A stretch of 64,000 bases of DNA from VRUE01 sp963697805 (GCA_963697805.1 CAVOPB010000004.1:62001-126000), one strand, 5' to 3'. Counted from the stretch's first letter, positions 24,580-34,786 are shown. Translations and numbers: made by a program. The notes: a model not told the origin generated them from the sequence alone.

Positions 24580-26727
24580 ATGACCCGTCGGCTCACCCGC
24601 CTCGCAGACTTCGCATATCGCCGCCGCGGCACCGTCGTCCTCGCCTGGCTCGGCGCGCTGGTCGTGGTGATCGGCCTCGGCTCCGCGCTCAAGGGCGAGT
24701 ACGAAGCCGATTACAACACGCCGGGATCCGAGTCGAAGGCGGCCAGTGACCTGACTGAACGCGAGTTCGGCGGCTACAGCGGCCAGGAAGTCTACGTCGT
24801 CTGGAAGGACCCCAGTGGCGCCGACAGCCCGGCCGCGAAGAAACGCATCAACGCCTTTCTCGCCGAAGCCGAAGACGTCAACCACATCGACCCGGCGACC
24901 AGGACCCGCGTCTCCGATGACGGGACGATCGCAACGACGACCCTTCCGATGACCGTGCCCGGCTGGGAGATGACGAAGGAAGACGGCGAACAGTTGGTCG
25001 ACGCGGCTGAAAAGAACAGTGGCGGCGGTGTCGAGATCAAGCTCGGAGGGGACCCGATCTACCGCGCCCAGGAAGGGGCGAGTCCCGAGGGGCTCGGCTT
25101 CCTCGGCGCCGCGATCGTCCTCCTGATCGCCTTCGGCTCGCTGGTCGCGGTCGGTCTCCCGCTCGCGATCGCCCTGGTCGGCCTCGGCATCACCTCCGGC
25201 GGCCTGATCCTGCTGCTTGCCAACTTCGTCAACGTGCCCGACTGGACGACCGCGGTCTCCGGGCTGATCGGGATCGGGGTCGGAATCGACTACTCGCTGC
25301 TGGTGCTGACCCGGTTCCGCGCCGCCCTGCATTCCGGCAAGGACCGCCATGAAGCGGTCGTCGAGGCCGTCACCACCGCCGGGCGCAGCGTGATCATCGC
25401 CGGCTGCACGGTTGTGATCGCGGTCCTCGGGCTGTTTCTCACCGGCCTCTCCTACATGTACGGGGTGGCGCTCTCCGCCTCGATGGCGGTGCTGGTGATG
25501 ATGATCGCGTCGATCACCCTGCTGCCGGCGCTGCTCTCCTATCTTGGACCCAGGGTCGACCGCCTGCGGGTCCCGTTCCTGGGCCGCGCCCAGAAGACCG
25601 AAGGCACCGAGGAGTCACTCGCCTGGCGCTGGAGCCACCTCGTCCAGCGGCACCCGTGGACGGCGGCGATCGCGGCGACGATCCTGCTGCTGGCCCTGGC
25701 GGCGCCGGCGCTGGGAATGCGGCTCGGGTTCCCCGATGCCGGCAACGACCCGCCGGACACGATGACCCGCCAGGCCTACGACCTGATCTCCGAAGGCTTC
25801 GGGCCGGGCACCAACGGCCCGCTCGTGATCGCGGCGGAAATGCCCTCCACGAGCGCAAAGGGGGACGTCAACGCCCTGGCGAACGAGCTGCGCGGCGAAG
25901 AAGGGATCGACTTCGTCACCGCCCCGCGCTTCAACCAGGCCGGCGACGCGGCGTTGATCACCGTGACTCCGTCGACCTCGCCCCAGGACGCGGCGACGCG
26001 CGACCTGGTCAAGCACCTGCGCGGGACGGTGGTACCCGAAGCTCTCGACGGCACCGGGGTCACCGCCAAGATCGGCGGCGTGACCGCGGCGCTCGAGGAC
26101 CAGAGCGTCTACATGGTCGACCGCATGCCGCTGTTCATCGCCGGCGTCGTCGGCCTCTCCTTCCTGCTGCTGTTGATCGCGTTCCACTCGCCGCTGATCT
26201 CGCTCAAGGCGGCGGTGATGAACCTGCTCTCGGTCAGCGCCGCCTACGGCGTGATGACGCTGGTGGCGAAGGGGGGTGCCGCAGGACAGCTGATCGGCAT
26301 CGACCACGAGGTCCCGATCGCGCCGTTCATGCCGGTGATGATGTTCGCGATCCTCTTCGGTCTCTCGATGGACTACGAGGTCTTCCTGATCTCGCGGATC
26401 CGCGAGGAGTACCTGAAGGACGGCGACACCCGGCACGCGGTCGCCGCCGGTCTCGCGAAGACCGCCCGGGTGATCACCGCCGCGGCGGCGATCATGGTCG
26501 TCGTCTTCCTCGCCTTCGTCGCCTCGCCGGAAGTGTTCCTGAAGCTGTTCGGGATCGGCCTCGCGGCGGCGATCTTCCTCGACGCCACGGTGGTGCGGAT
26601 GGTTCTGGTGCCGGCGGTGATGCAGCTGCTCGGAAAGCGGAACTGGTGGATCCCGGCCTGGCTCGAGCGGCGGTTGCCGCGCCTCGACGTCGAGAGCGTC
26701 GCGCTGGGCGCCCAGGGGAGGTCGTAG
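24580..26727 (+). CDS. MMPL family transporter
   Basis: This is a 715-residue RND-type membrane protein made of two similar halves, each one helix, a large extracellular loop and then about five helices. Signature parts are 'GLIGIGVGIDYSLLVLTRFR' in the first half and 'ILFGLSMDYEVFLISRIREEY' in the second; the acidic/Tyr pairs form the proton relay. MMPL proteins export lipids or hydrophobic compounds using proton flow. The neighbouring MarR gene suggests induction by a toxic or lipid ligand. Confidence 0.93.
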   Translation: MTRRLTRLADFAYRRRGTVVLAWLGALVVVIGLGSALKGEYEADYNTPGSESKAASDLTEREFGGYSGQEVYVVWKDPSGADSPAAKKRINAFLAEAEDVNHIDPATRTRVSDDGTIATTTLPMTVPGWEMTKEDGEQLVDAAEKNSGGGVEIKLGGDPIYRAQEGASPEGLGFLGAAIVLLIAFGSLVAVGLPLAIALVGLGITSGGLILLLANFVNVPDWTTAVSGLIGIGVGIDYSLLVLTRFRAALHSGKDRHEAVVEAVTTAGRSVIIAGCTVVIAVLGLFLTGLSYMYGVALSASMAVLVMMIASITLLPALLSYLGPRVDRLRVPFLGRAQKTEGTEESLAWRWSHLVQRHPWTAAIAATILLLALAAPALGMRLGFPDAGNDPPDTMTRQAYDLISEGFGPGTNGPLVIAAEMPSTSAKGDVNALANELRGEEGIDFVTAPRFNQAGDAALITVTPSTSPQDAATRDLVKHLRGTVVPEALDGTGVTAKIGGVTAALEDQSVYMVDRMPLFIAGVVGLSFLLLLIAFHSPLISLKAAVMNLLSVSAAYGVMTLVAKGGAAGQLIGIDHEVPIAPFMPVMMFAILFGLSMDYEVFLISRIREEYLKDGDTRHAVAAGLAKTARVITAAAAIMVVVFLAFVASPEVFLKLFGIGLAAAIFLDATVVRMVLVPAVMQLLGKRNWWIPAWLERRLPRLDVESVALGAQGRS

Positions 26728-26748
26728 CGCGGCGCCCGGCAAGCGCGA

Positions 26749-29700
26749 TCAGGCGGCCTGCCTGACGCGCCCGATCGCGGCCTCGAGCCGCTCGCGCCCG
26801 GCCGCGATCTCCGCGGGGCCGAGCGTCTCGAGCACCGGCTGATCGGGTCGCTCGAGGAACACGTAGGCGACCTCGACCTCAACCGCCCCGGTCGCCTCGC
26901 CGACCGCGAGCGCGTAGATGTCACGCTGGATCCCGTAGCGCTCATGGAGCTCCCCCGGCGTGTGGGCGCCGAGGCGGTCGGTCTTGAAGTCGACGATCAG
27001 CGGCGCCCCCTCATCCTTGACCAGAAGGTCGATCGAGCCGCGCAGGACCGTCCCCGCGACCTCGAGCAGGATCGGCACCTCGGACCTCGCCCGCGCGCCC
27101 CGGACCCTCTCCGCGAACAGCGCCGAGCCGAGCCAGGCGCGGACCGGGCCCAGGAGGCCCTCGGCATCGGCCGGCTCGACCCCTGCCGCGAGGGCGAAAC
27201 GGCCGATGATCTCCGGCGGTGGCTCGTCCCAGCCGTTGGCCTGGCTCCACTCGAGCAGAGAGTGGGCAGCGGTGCCCCACGCGGCCCCCGCCTCCGGCCT
27301 CGCCGCTCGCGGCTCCTCGCCGGAGCGCTCGCCCGCGACCGGCTCCAGTCCGGCGTGGCCCTCAGCGGCGGCGATGGCCGAGTAGGAGAGCGGCCAGTTC
27401 GGCGGCCCCGCCGGGGTCAGGGCGAGCAGCGGGGCGGGGCCGGCGCCGGGGTCCGACTCGGGCTCCTCACCCCGGCTGGCCCGCACCAGCTCTGCCGCGC
27501 GCTCGGGTGAGGCGAGGTTCACCCGGACAGCGATCTCCGATGGCTCGAAACCTGCGTCAAGGCCCTCGCGCGGGCGCGGCGCCGGCACGGTGATGGTCGA
27601 GTCCTCGCCGCGGTCGAGGTCGAGGGCGGCGGCGATCCGCTCGATCACCGGCGTCCCCGGCGTCACCTCACCCACCGGGTCGGGCTTGAGCACGCCGCTC
27701 AGGATCAGCCGTTCCTGGGCGCGCGTCGCGGCGACGTGGAACAGGCGCAGCTCCTCCTCGGCCTCGCGTGCCTTGGCCTCCTCCCAGAGGTCGTCGTAGG
27801 AGAAGAGGTCGATTCCCGCCGCCCCCAGTCGTCGCAGCCGCAGCCCCACACGTGGCCTCTCCTCCTCACGGCCGATCAGGCACGGGGGCGCCCAGCTCCG
27901 CAGCAGGCGTCGCGCGAGCTGGGGGATCGCGACCACCCCGAACTCCAGCCCCTTGGCGCTGTGGACGGTCATGATCCGGACGCCGTCGTGTCCCTCGATC
28001 GCGGTCGCCGCCGCGGCGTCGACGTCCGCGGCCGCGCGCGCCGCGAGAAAGTCGAGGAAGCCGCGCAGGTCGCGTCCCTCGGCTGCCTCGTACTCGGCCG
28101 CGAGCCGCATCAGCTTGCGGACGTTGGCGAACCGGGCTTCACCGGATGGCCGCATCAGCACCGCCAGGTCGTAGCCGGTCGAGGTGACCGCGGTGTCGAT
28201 CAGCTCCGTCAGCGGCAGCCCCGGCGCCCGGTCCCGGAGCTCCGCCAGGGTCGCCGCGAAGCCGCCGAGGAGCTCGCGATCGGCCCCATCGATGCGGTTG
28301 AGGATCTCGGGATCGAGCAGCTCGACCTCGCGGCTGCCTGTCAGGTGCTCGATCGCCGGCCAGACGTGGCGGCGGGGCCCCGCCGCCGCCCGCAGCAGCC
28401 AGAGCGTGTCCGGGCTCACGCCGCCGGCCGGCGAGGCAAGGGCGCCGAACAGCGCCATGTCGTCGAGTGGGTTGGCGATCGTCGCCAGCAGGGCGCAGAC
28501 GTCGCTCACCTGTTGCTGGGACCAGTAGCCGCGGCCGCCGACGACGTAGGGGCGCAGGCCGGCGCGTTCGAGCGAGTCCTCGTAGGCGTCGAGGTGGGTG
28601 AACGCGCGCAGGAGGACGACCATCTCTCCGCGCGGGACCCCGGAATCGGCAAATTCGCGGAGGCGGGACGCGACGAAGCGGGCCTCGGCGAGCTGATTGG
28701 GCGGCGTCCGGGCGTCGGTCGCCGGACGCAGGTCGATTCCCCTCTCGTCCCAGCCCTTCTCGCCCGTCATCAGTAGCTCGACCGCCGGGCCGTCACCCGG
28801 CGCAGCAGGCAGCCTCGGGATCGCGCCGACCCGCAGTGGCCGGTACTCGGTGCCGAGCAGGTGTCCCCCGATCTCGTTGACGGCGCCGATCAGCTCCGGG
28901 CGGGAGCGGAAGTTGCCACTCAATCCGATCGCCAGCGAGCCGGGCTCCTCCTCGACCCGCCGGCGCTGTTCGCGGAAGACGTCGAGGTCGGCGTGGCGGA
29001 ATCCGTAGATTGATTGCAGCTCGTCGCCGACCATCATCACCTCGGTCGCCGGCCCCCGCAGCGCCTCGATCAGCCGCAGCTGCGAGCGATTCGTGTCCTG
29101 AAACTCGTCGACCAGAAGGTGGGAGAAGCGGGCGCTGTATTCGGCGCCGAGATCGGTCCGCTCGAGGAGCCGCGTCGCGAGAATCTGGAGGTCCTCGAAG
29201 TCCAGTCCCGCGCGGCGTTCCTTCGCTGCGGCGAATCGTCCCGAGAAGAGGTCGAGGAGGACCGCGAGATGACGGTAGGCACGGCCGCCCTCGCCCGACT
29301 CGGCGACCGTGGCGACCGCGGCCTTGATCGCTTCCCGATAGGCGGCCAGCGCCTGACCGCCCTTGCCGGTCTGCAGCGTGGTCAGCCGGTCGAGGTCGGG
29401 CGGGCCGGCCGCGGGATCGGAGAGCATCGAGATCGCTCGCTGGACCAGCTCGTGGTGCTCGCTGTCCGGCTTCAGGTCCGGGAGCACGGCCTCGGCGGCG
29501 GCGAGCGCCCGACGAGTAGCGCCGGCGACGTCGCTCTCCGGCGCCTCCGGGAGTCGCGGCTCCGCGAGCCCGCGACTGCGGAGCTCGGCGTGGACCGCGA
29601 TCGCGATCCCGCGCAGGCCGGCGACGTCGTAGGCGGCGACGGTCTGCTCGCGCTCGGGGTCCCCGGCGGCGAGGAAGTCCTCGAGCGCTTCGTCGAAGGC

Positions 29701-30105
29701 CTCATGCGCGGCGCGCTCTGCCTCGGGGGCGTCGAGCACTCGGAATCGCGGGTCGACCCCGACCGCGACCGGGTGCGCGGCGAGCAGCCGGTTGCAGAAC
29801 CCGTGGATCGTCATCACCCAGGCGCTGCCGAGGCCGTCAAGCAGGGCCCGCGCCCGCTCCGAGCCGGCGTCGGCACGGTGCTCGATCGCGGTGCGGATCC
29901 GCTGCCGGAGCTCGGCGGCGGCCTTGTCGGTGAAGGTGAAGGCGAGGACCGACTCCGGCGGGACCTTTTCGTCGCAGATGAGACGGCAGTAGCGATCGAC
30001 CATCACCCCGGTCTTTCCGGTCCCGGCGCCGGCCTCGACCAGGACGTCGGCGCCGGCCGCGTCGATCGCCTTGGCCTGCTCGGGCGTCGGACGCCGCTCG
30101 CTCAC
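26749..30105 (-). CDS. UvrD/AddA-type ATP-dependent helicase-nuclease
   Basis: This is an 1118-residue superfamily 1 helicase. Walker A is 'EAGAGTGKTGVMVDRY' (about residues 24-39), motif II is 'LLVDEFQDTNRSQLRL', motif III/IV 'GDELQSIYGFRHAD', and motif V 'MTVHSAKGLEFGVV'. A C-terminal PD-(D/E)xK nuclease is marked by 'LIVDFKTDRLG'. The gene overlaps the upstream AddB-like gene by 4 bp (ATGA), so the two form an AddAB-like double-strand-break resection complex. RecBCD is the functional alternative, but the paired nuclease domains favour AddAB. Confidence 0.88.
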   Translation of the reverse strand: MSERRPTPEQAKAIDAAGADVLVEAGAGTGKTGVMVDRYCRLICDEKVPPESVLAFTFTDKAAAELRQRIRTAIEHRADAGSERARALLDGLGSAWVMTIHGFCNRLLAAHPVAVGVDPRFRVLDAPEAERAAHEAFDEALEDFLAAGDPEREQTVAAYDVAGLRGIAIAVHAELRSRGLAEPRLPEAPESDVAGATRRALAAAEAVLPDLKPDSEHHELVQRAISMLSDPAAGPPDLDRLTTLQTGKGGQALAAYREAIKAAVATVAESGEGGRAYRHLAVLLDLFSGRFAAAKERRAGLDFEDLQILATRLLERTDLGAEYSARFSHLLVDEFQDTNRSQLRLIEALRGPATEVMMVGDELQSIYGFRHADLDVFREQRRRVEEEPGSLAIGLSGNFRSRPELIGAVNEIGGHLLGTEYRPLRVGAIPRLPAAPGDGPAVELLMTGEKGWDERGIDLRPATDARTPPNQLAEARFVASRLREFADSGVPRGEMVVLLRAFTHLDAYEDSLERAGLRPYVVGGRGYWSQQQVSDVCALLATIANPLDDMALFGALASPAGGVSPDTLWLLRAAAGPRRHVWPAIEHLTGSREVELLDPEILNRIDGADRELLGGFAATLAELRDRAPGLPLTELIDTAVTSTGYDLAVLMRPSGEARFANVRKLMRLAAEYEAAEGRDLRGFLDFLAARAAADVDAAAATAIEGHDGVRIMTVHSAKGLEFGVVAIPQLARRLLRSWAPPCLIGREEERPRVGLRLRRLGAAGIDLFSYDDLWEEAKAREAEEELRLFHVAATRAQERLILSGVLKPDPVGEVTPGTPVIERIAAALDLDRGEDSTITVPAPRPREGLDAGFEPSEIAVRVNLASPERAAELVRASRGEEPESDPGAGPAPLLALTPAGPPNWPLSYSAIAAAEGHAGLEPVAGERSGEEPRAARPEAGAAWGTAAHSLLEWSQANGWDEPPPEIIGRFALAAGVEPADAEGLLGPVRAWLGSALFAERVRGARARSEVPILLEVAGTVLRGSIDLLVKDEGAPLIVDFKTDRLGAHTPGELHERYGIQRDIYALAVGEATGAVEVEVAYVFLERPDQPVLETLGPAEIAAGRERLEAAIGRVRQAA

Positions 30106-33100
30106 CCTTCCTCCTCCTCGTCCTCGCGCGGCTCCTCGGGGGCACGGTCCCGGCGGCAGATCGGCGCGAACTCGCAGTAGGCCGGGCAGATCCCGTGGCC
30201 GCGCAGGCCCTCCCTCGGGCCGGGGTCGCGCCGAATCTCGCCGCTTCGCATCTTCGCGACGATGCTCCCGGCGCGGGCGCGGGAATCGGCCAGCAGCTGC
30301 TCATAGCCCTCCTCGTCGAGGAGGTCGGTCCCGGTCAGTTTGTAGGGGAGGTCGGGGGCCGCGTCGCGGAGGACGGCGCCGCGCGGCCCCCGCGACGAGG
30401 TGGCGCGCATCGGGTGGTAGAGGCCGCCGACCGTCTCCGCGCCCCAGAGCTCGGCGACGGCGATCAGATAGAGCTGCAGCTGCAGCTTCGCCCGCTCCTC
30501 GAGCTTCTTCAGCGGTGTGACCGAGCTCGAGAGCTTGTAGTCGAGCACGAGGGCGCGCCCGTCGGGAGCCCGGTCGACGCGGTCGATCGCGCCGTGCAGG
30601 CCCCAGCCGTCGATTTCGAGGGCCGGGCGGTCCCGACCCTCCTCCTCGCCGAACCCCGCCTCGAGCAGCCAGGGCTCGAATGGGCCGCCGCTGCGGTCGG
30701 CCTCTTCGCCGAGAAACCGGTCGAGGAGCGCCTCGACCCGCCGCACCATCGCTCGCTCCGAGGGGTGGCCCCCGAGCTTGCGCTCGGCGGCGACCTCGAC
30801 GACTAGCTCGGCCCCGCGCGCCCGCCAGTCCGCCAGCGTTCCCGGCCGGGGCTGCGGGTCGCCTCCGGGGCGCTCGCCGTAGAGGCGGAAGAGGGCAGCG
30901 TGCATCAGGCCGCCCTGGGCCAGGGGGTCGGGATCGGGGTCGAGGTCCTGGGGGCTGAGCTGGTGGGAGACGAACCAGCGATACGAGCAGACGTCGAACT
31001 CCTCGAGCGTCGTGCCGCCGTAGGCGGAGACTGATTCGAGGGCCTCGAGGACGCCTGGGTTCGAGAGTGGTCCCGGTGCCCTGGTCGCCGACTCGACGCC
31101 GCGTGAGCGGGCGATCTGGGCCGCGACCCGCTGTGAGGTCTCCTCGGGGGCGGCGGCGATCGCGAGCAGACCGTCAGCGTCCGCGGTCGGGCCGCGGGCG
31201 GCGATCGCCCTCGCCAGCTCATTCTCGGAGGGAGCGTCGCCGGGCCGGCAGACGACCTGGGCCAGGTCGCGGCCACGCGTCAGCTCCACCTCGACCGCAT
31301 CCGGCCGGTCCTCCCCGGCCGGGGGGTCGAGCAGGCGGCGCACCTGGTCGAGGAGGGGCGAGCGGGCCTCGGCGACGCCGTTCTCGTCGCTGTCGCGGTA
31401 GGAGAGGACGAGGTGCCGGCGGGGAAGTGCCAGGCAGGCCGCGAACAGGTAGCGCTCCTCGGCGTCGGTGTCGCGCCGCGGCTGCAGGCCGAGCGAGGCG
31501 CGCTGGGCCTCACTGAGAAAGGGGTCGGCGCGGCCATCGCGGCGCGGGAACTCGCCGTCCTGCAGGGAGCCGACGATGACGTGGTCGAAGCGCGCCGCCC
31601 GCAGCCGGTATGGGTCGGCAATCCGAACCCGTCCCTCGGCGGGGCCGCGCCAGACCCGCACCTCGAGCTCGCCGAGGACGCGGGCGAGGCTTTCGGGCGC
31701 CGGCGGGAGCTCGCCGATCCCGGCCCGCTCGGAGAGCGCGCTGGCGATGACCGCCGCGGCGGATTGCTCGAGATCCGAGCCGCGGGCGGCGATCGTCGCC
31801 GCGGCCCGCGCCACCTCGGCGGCGAGGTCTCCCGGCCTGGCGGCCGTCTCCCTCGCTTTCTCCAGATCGCGCGGAAGGTCCCCGAACCGCTCTTTCCAGA
31901 GCTCGATCGCGGCGCTCGCGCTCTGGACCCGGCCGCGGCGAATGGAGCGCTCGAAGGAGTCGACGACGCCGGGGGCGACGCCGCCGGCCAGCCGCAGGTA
32001 GCGGAGCAGGTCCGCGGCCCTGGCCGACCCGACGATCGCCTCCAGCATCGCCATCAGCCCGCCACCGACCGCGGTGGCGGCGACCGGAACCTCGGCCTCG
32101 AGGGCGACCGGGACCCCGTAGGACTCGAGGACCGAGGCGAGCAGGGCCCCCCGCCGCTGGGGGTCGCGGAGGACGATTGCGATCTCACTCGGGCCGGAAC
32201 CCTCCGCGAGCAGGCGGACGACCTCGGCGGCGATCGCCTCGGCCTCGCCGCGCTCGCCCGCCGAGCGCAGGAGGGCGAGGCTCCCGTCGGGCGCCATCCG
32301 CGCCGGCTCGAGCGCGCCGAAGTTCCGCTCGAGGTGGAAGAGGAGGGGGGAGGGGGTGTTGGCGGGGTCGGCGGCTGTCGCGGTCTCCTCCACGACCCCG
32401 ATCTGACGCAGGCTCTCCAGGAGGGCGGGCCTGGCCGCGAGCGCGAGGTTTCCCTCCTCGTAGGGGAGGGCGACGGTGACCTCGGTCGCCGCCGCGAGGG
32501 CGCGGACGAGGTCGAGCTGGTTCGGGGTCAGGTCGTCGAGTCCGTAGAGGAACACCGGCCGCTCCCGCCAGAACGCGCCGGACTCGGTCAGCAACCGGAT
32601 CGCCTCGCGGGCGATCCCGAAGCCGTCGACCATGCCGATTCGGTCGCGGACCTCGGCGTAGCCGGCGAACAGGGCGGCGACGTCGGCGAGGTACGCGGAT
32701 CCCTCGAGGGTCCCGGCCGCCGCCTCGACGTCGGCGGGCTCGAGGCCGGCGCCCTGGAGGTCGTCGAGCAGGCGGGCGAACGCCCGCGGGAAACCGGGCC
32801 GGCCGGCGGAGCGCCCGAGCGGGCCGAGGGACCGGCGACGCTCGGCGATCGCCGCCGAGATCGCGCCGAGGCGCTGCGCCGGCGTCAGCTCGGCGCCGGG
32901 CGGGGCGCCGGCGGCTGTCGCGACCGAGTTGAACAGCCCACCGAAGGTCATCACCGAGGCGCCGAGGATCGCGCCCTGCTCGCAGAGCTCGCGCTCGAAG
33001 CTGTAGACGTCGTCGACGGTCGGCACGACCAGCACCGGATCGCGCTCGAGGACCTCGATCAGGGCACGCCTGACGAGGCCGGCGCGGCCGGAGTTGGGGG

Positions 33101-33143
33101 GTCCGTGGATCAGGTTCAGTGACATCGGGCGCGCGCCCAGCAT
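30102..33143 (-). CDS. AddB-like PD-(D/E)xK nuclease, Fe-S
   Basis: This is a 1013-residue partner of the AddA-like protein. It starts at ATG 33143, with GGGAG about 8 nt upstream; a second Met 6 codons later is possible. The N-terminus has a degenerate P-loop ('LIHGPPNSGRAGL'), so helicase activity is probably lost, as in AddB. The C-terminal nuclease has 'ALVLDYKLSSSVTPL'. Four cysteines, one in 'FDVCSYRWF' and three in 'GICPAYCEFAPICRRD', are placed as in the AddB iron-sulfur staple. It is translationally coupled to the gene below. Confidence 0.82.
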   Translation of the reverse strand: MLGARPMSLNLIHGPPNSGRAGLVRRALIEVLERDPVLVVPTVDDVYSFERELCEQGAILGASVMTFGGLFNSVATAAGAPPGAELTPAQRLGAISAAIAERRRSLGPLGRSAGRPGFPRAFARLLDDLQGAGLEPADVEAAAGTLEGSAYLADVAALFAGYAEVRDRIGMVDGFGIAREAIRLLTESGAFWRERPVFLYGLDDLTPNQLDLVRALAAATEVTVALPYEEGNLALAARPALLESLRQIGVVEETATAADPANTPSPLLFHLERNFGALEPARMAPDGSLALLRSAGERGEAEAIAAEVVRLLAEGSGPSEIAIVLRDPQRRGALLASVLESYGVPVALEAEVPVAATAVGGGLMAMLEAIVGSARAADLLRYLRLAGGVAPGVVDSFERSIRRGRVQSASAAIELWKERFGDLPRDLEKARETAARPGDLAAEVARAAATIAARGSDLEQSAAAVIASALSERAGIGELPPAPESLARVLGELEVRVWRGPAEGRVRIADPYRLRAARFDHVIVGSLQDGEFPRRDGRADPFLSEAQRASLGLQPRRDTDAEERYLFAACLALPRRHLVLSYRDSDENGVAEARSPLLDQVRRLLDPPAGEDRPDAVEVELTRGRDLAQVVCRPGDAPSENELARAIAARGPTADADGLLAIAAAPEETSQRVAAQIARSRGVESATRAPGPLSNPGVLEALESVSAYGGTTLEEFDVCSYRWFVSHQLSPQDLDPDPDPLAQGGLMHAALFRLYGERPGGDPQPRPGTLADWRARGAELVVEVAAERKLGGHPSERAMVRRVEALLDRFLGEEADRSGGPFEPWLLEAGFGEEEGRDRPALEIDGWGLHGAIDRVDRAPDGRALVLDYKLSSSVTPLKKLEERAKLQLQLYLIAVAELWGAETVGGLYHPMRATSSRGPRGAVLRDAAPDLPYKLTGTDLLDEEGYEQLLADSRARAGSIVAKMRSGEIRRDPGPREGLRGHGICPAYCEFAPICRRDRAPEEPREDEEEEG

Positions 33144-33208
33144 AGGTCCGCTCCCGGCGCGGGGACGGGGAGATTTGACGTCTTCCGCGCTCTCTACATT
33201 GGGCCGCG

Positions 33209-33664
33209 ATGTCACTCTGTTTCGTCGACCCAGCAGATGCGATCCGCGCGATCGCCGACTCGATCGGCCGCGAGGCCCGTCGCCAGCTGCTCGGCGAGGC
33301 AGTCCGCGCCTGGGTCGACGAGATTCCCGACAGCGAGCTCGAGACCCACTACGCGAAGGCGCTCTCGGAGCTCGACGAGCACGATCTCTCGATGCTCGCC
33401 GCCTGGCACGGCTCACTCGAGGTCGGCCAGCCGCTCCCCAACCGCGACTTCCTGATGGGCGCCTTCGGCTCGCTCGGCGACAACCGGCGCGAGGCCCTGA
33501 AGCTCGCCGCGGGCTTCCGCGGCGAGGAGGCCGTCGACGCCGGCGTCACCGAGGACGACGCGCTCGAGCTGGTCCTCGGCCTGCTCTCACCGCCGCGCCA
33601 GATGGAGCTCGCCGTCGAGGCGGTCGAGCTGTACATCTGGGATCGCGCCGGCTCTGAGAATTAA
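33209..33664 (+). CDS. Hypothetical protein
   Basis: This is a 151-residue soluble protein, mainly helical and acidic, divergent from the AddAB-like operon by 65 bp. TTGACG (33175) and TACATT (33195) lie directly upstream with short spacing, so the ATG at 33209 may be near the transcript start. 'RRQLLGEAVRAWVDEIPDSE' and 'DFLMGAFGSLGDNRREALKL' are notable, but I do not recognise a family. It is convergent with the HAD gene, overlapping it by 4 bp. Confidence 0.65.
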   Translation: MSLCFVDPADAIRAIADSIGREARRQLLGEAVRAWVDEIPDSELETHYAKALSELDEHDLSMLAAWHGSLEVGQPLPNRDFLMGAFGSLGDNRREALKLAAGFRGEEAVDAGVTEDDALELVLGLLSPPRQMELAVEAVELYIWDRAGSEN

Positions 33665-34305
33665 CTAAGCGCCGCGCGGATCTCGGCGATCGCCTGCTCG
33701 TTGTCGCGGAAGTGGACGGCATTGATGCCGGCCCTCTGAGCTCCTTCGCAGTTGACCTCGACGTCGTCGATGAAGAGGCAGGCCTCCGGCGCGATCCCGA
33801 TCCGGTCCAGCGTCAACGCGTAGATTTTCGACTCCGGCTTGCGGTAGCCGACGAAGCCCGAGTCGACGACGGTCTCGAAGATCTCGGCGACCGGCAGCAT
33901 CGAGCGCCAGAGCGGCTCCCACTCGCGCACGTTGTTCGTCAGCATCGCCATCCGGTACCCGGACGCCTTCAGCTCGCGCATCAGGTCGATCATCTGCGGG
34001 TTCGGGTTGAGCGCCTCGAAGTAGATCTCTTTGAACCGGTGCATCTCCGGTCGGTGGCCGAGGAGCGGCTCGAGCGCGTCGGCGATCTGCTCGAGGAACG
34101 CCGCCTCGGAGATCTCGCCGCGCTCGAGTTTGAACAGCGGGTTCTCGCCGTCGGCGGTGGCGCTCGCCTGCATCGCCTTGCCGAGGTTTTCGGTCGAGAT
34201 CCCGGTCTGGTCCTGAAATGCCATGAACGACTCCACCAGCGGCGTCGTCAGGACTCCTCCGAAGTCGGAGATGACGGCTTCGATGCGCCCGGAGGGCTCA
34301 GCCAT
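33661..34305 (-). CDS. HAD family hydrolase (HAD-IA)
   Basis: This is a 214-residue phosphatase-like enzyme starting at ATG 34305. It has motif I 'VISDFGGVLTTP', motif II 'MAMLTNN', and motifs III/IV 'YRKPESKIY' and 'CLFIDDVEVN'. The 'DFGGVL' form resembles epoxide-hydrolase N-terminal phosphatases and acyl phosphatase-like HADs; the substrate is unknown. An in-frame GTG at 34368 would add 21 residues. I reject it because that stretch carries a separate, conserved leader ORF in another frame. Confidence 0.85.
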   Translation of the reverse strand: MAEPSGRIEAVISDFGGVLTTPLVESFMAFQDQTGISTENLGKAMQASATADGENPLFKLERGEISEAAFLEQIADALEPLLGHRPEMHRFKEIYFEALNPNPQMIDLMRELKASGYRMAMLTNNVREWEPLWRSMLPVAEIFETVVDSGFVGYRKPESKIYALTLDRIGIAPEACLFIDDVEVNCEGAQRAGINAVHFRDNEQAIAEIRAALS

Positions 34306-34372
34306 CACAATTTTCGTGCTTCGCTCGCGGCGCGGAGAACCAGATATGGACGCTTGCTCGCTCCGCACTCAT
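34298..34372 (-). CDS. 24-codon leader ORF (MSAERASVHIWF family, copy 1)
   Basis: This small ORF begins MSAERASVHIWF and continues SAPRAKHENCDG. Its ATG (34372) overlaps the stop of the upstream gene as ATGA, and its own stop overlaps the start of the HAD gene by 8 bp. It could therefore couple translation of the two. Over the first 55 bases it is identical at 49 positions to a second copy at 57744-57812. The three differences within the first twelve codons are all silent. No ribosome site can be separated from the upstream coding sequence. Confidence 0.5.
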   Translation of the reverse strand: MSAERASVHIWFSAPRAKHENCDG

Positions 34373-34761
34373 TGGCCCCAGACCACCTCGTAGTGGCCAA
34401 GCCCCTCGCGACCCTCGAGTGACCAGCGGAAGAACGCGACCTCCGACGCCAGGCCCGGGCGGTTGATCGAGCTGGTGCTGATCATCGTCCCGGCGCCGCG
34501 CAGCGGCTGGCCCTCCTCACCGTCAATCCAGAGCTCGAGCGTGGCTCGGCGCTGGACACCGTCGGGGCCATACTCGGTCGAGAGCAGTGTCTCGGAGACC
34601 TCGACCGGAGCGCCGTCGGGACCGCAGAGGACCGCGGCCAGGACCTCGTCGCCGTGGCCGGCGGCGCCCTCGGGCCGCTGCGCCGATATGGCGAGCAGGC
34701 CGCCGTCGGAGAAGACGATCCCGATCGACCGCCGCTGGATCTGTGCTCGAGGGCTCGACAT
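34369..34761 (-). CDS. Hypothetical protein
   Basis: This is a 130-residue beta-rich soluble protein with no signal or membrane segment. 'GIVFSDGGLLAISAQRPEG' and 'RRATLELWIDGEEGQPLRG' are the clearest stretches. The family is not recognised. It is upstream of the HAD gene on the same strand; a leader ORF overlaps its stop codon. Confidence 0.65.
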   Translation of the reverse strand: MSSPRAQIQRRSIGIVFSDGGLLAISAQRPEGAAGHGDEVLAAVLCGPDGAPVEVSETLLSTEYGPDGVQRRATLELWIDGEEGQPLRGAGTMISTSSINRPGLASEVAFFRWSLEGREGLGHYEVVWGQ

Positions 34762-34786
34762 CGGCGCGGAGACTATCTTGAGCCCG

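Noticed and set aside
34308..34368. GTG start of the HAD gene at 34368
   Set aside because: It would place 21 extra residues over the leader ORF, which is conserved at another locus in a different frame.
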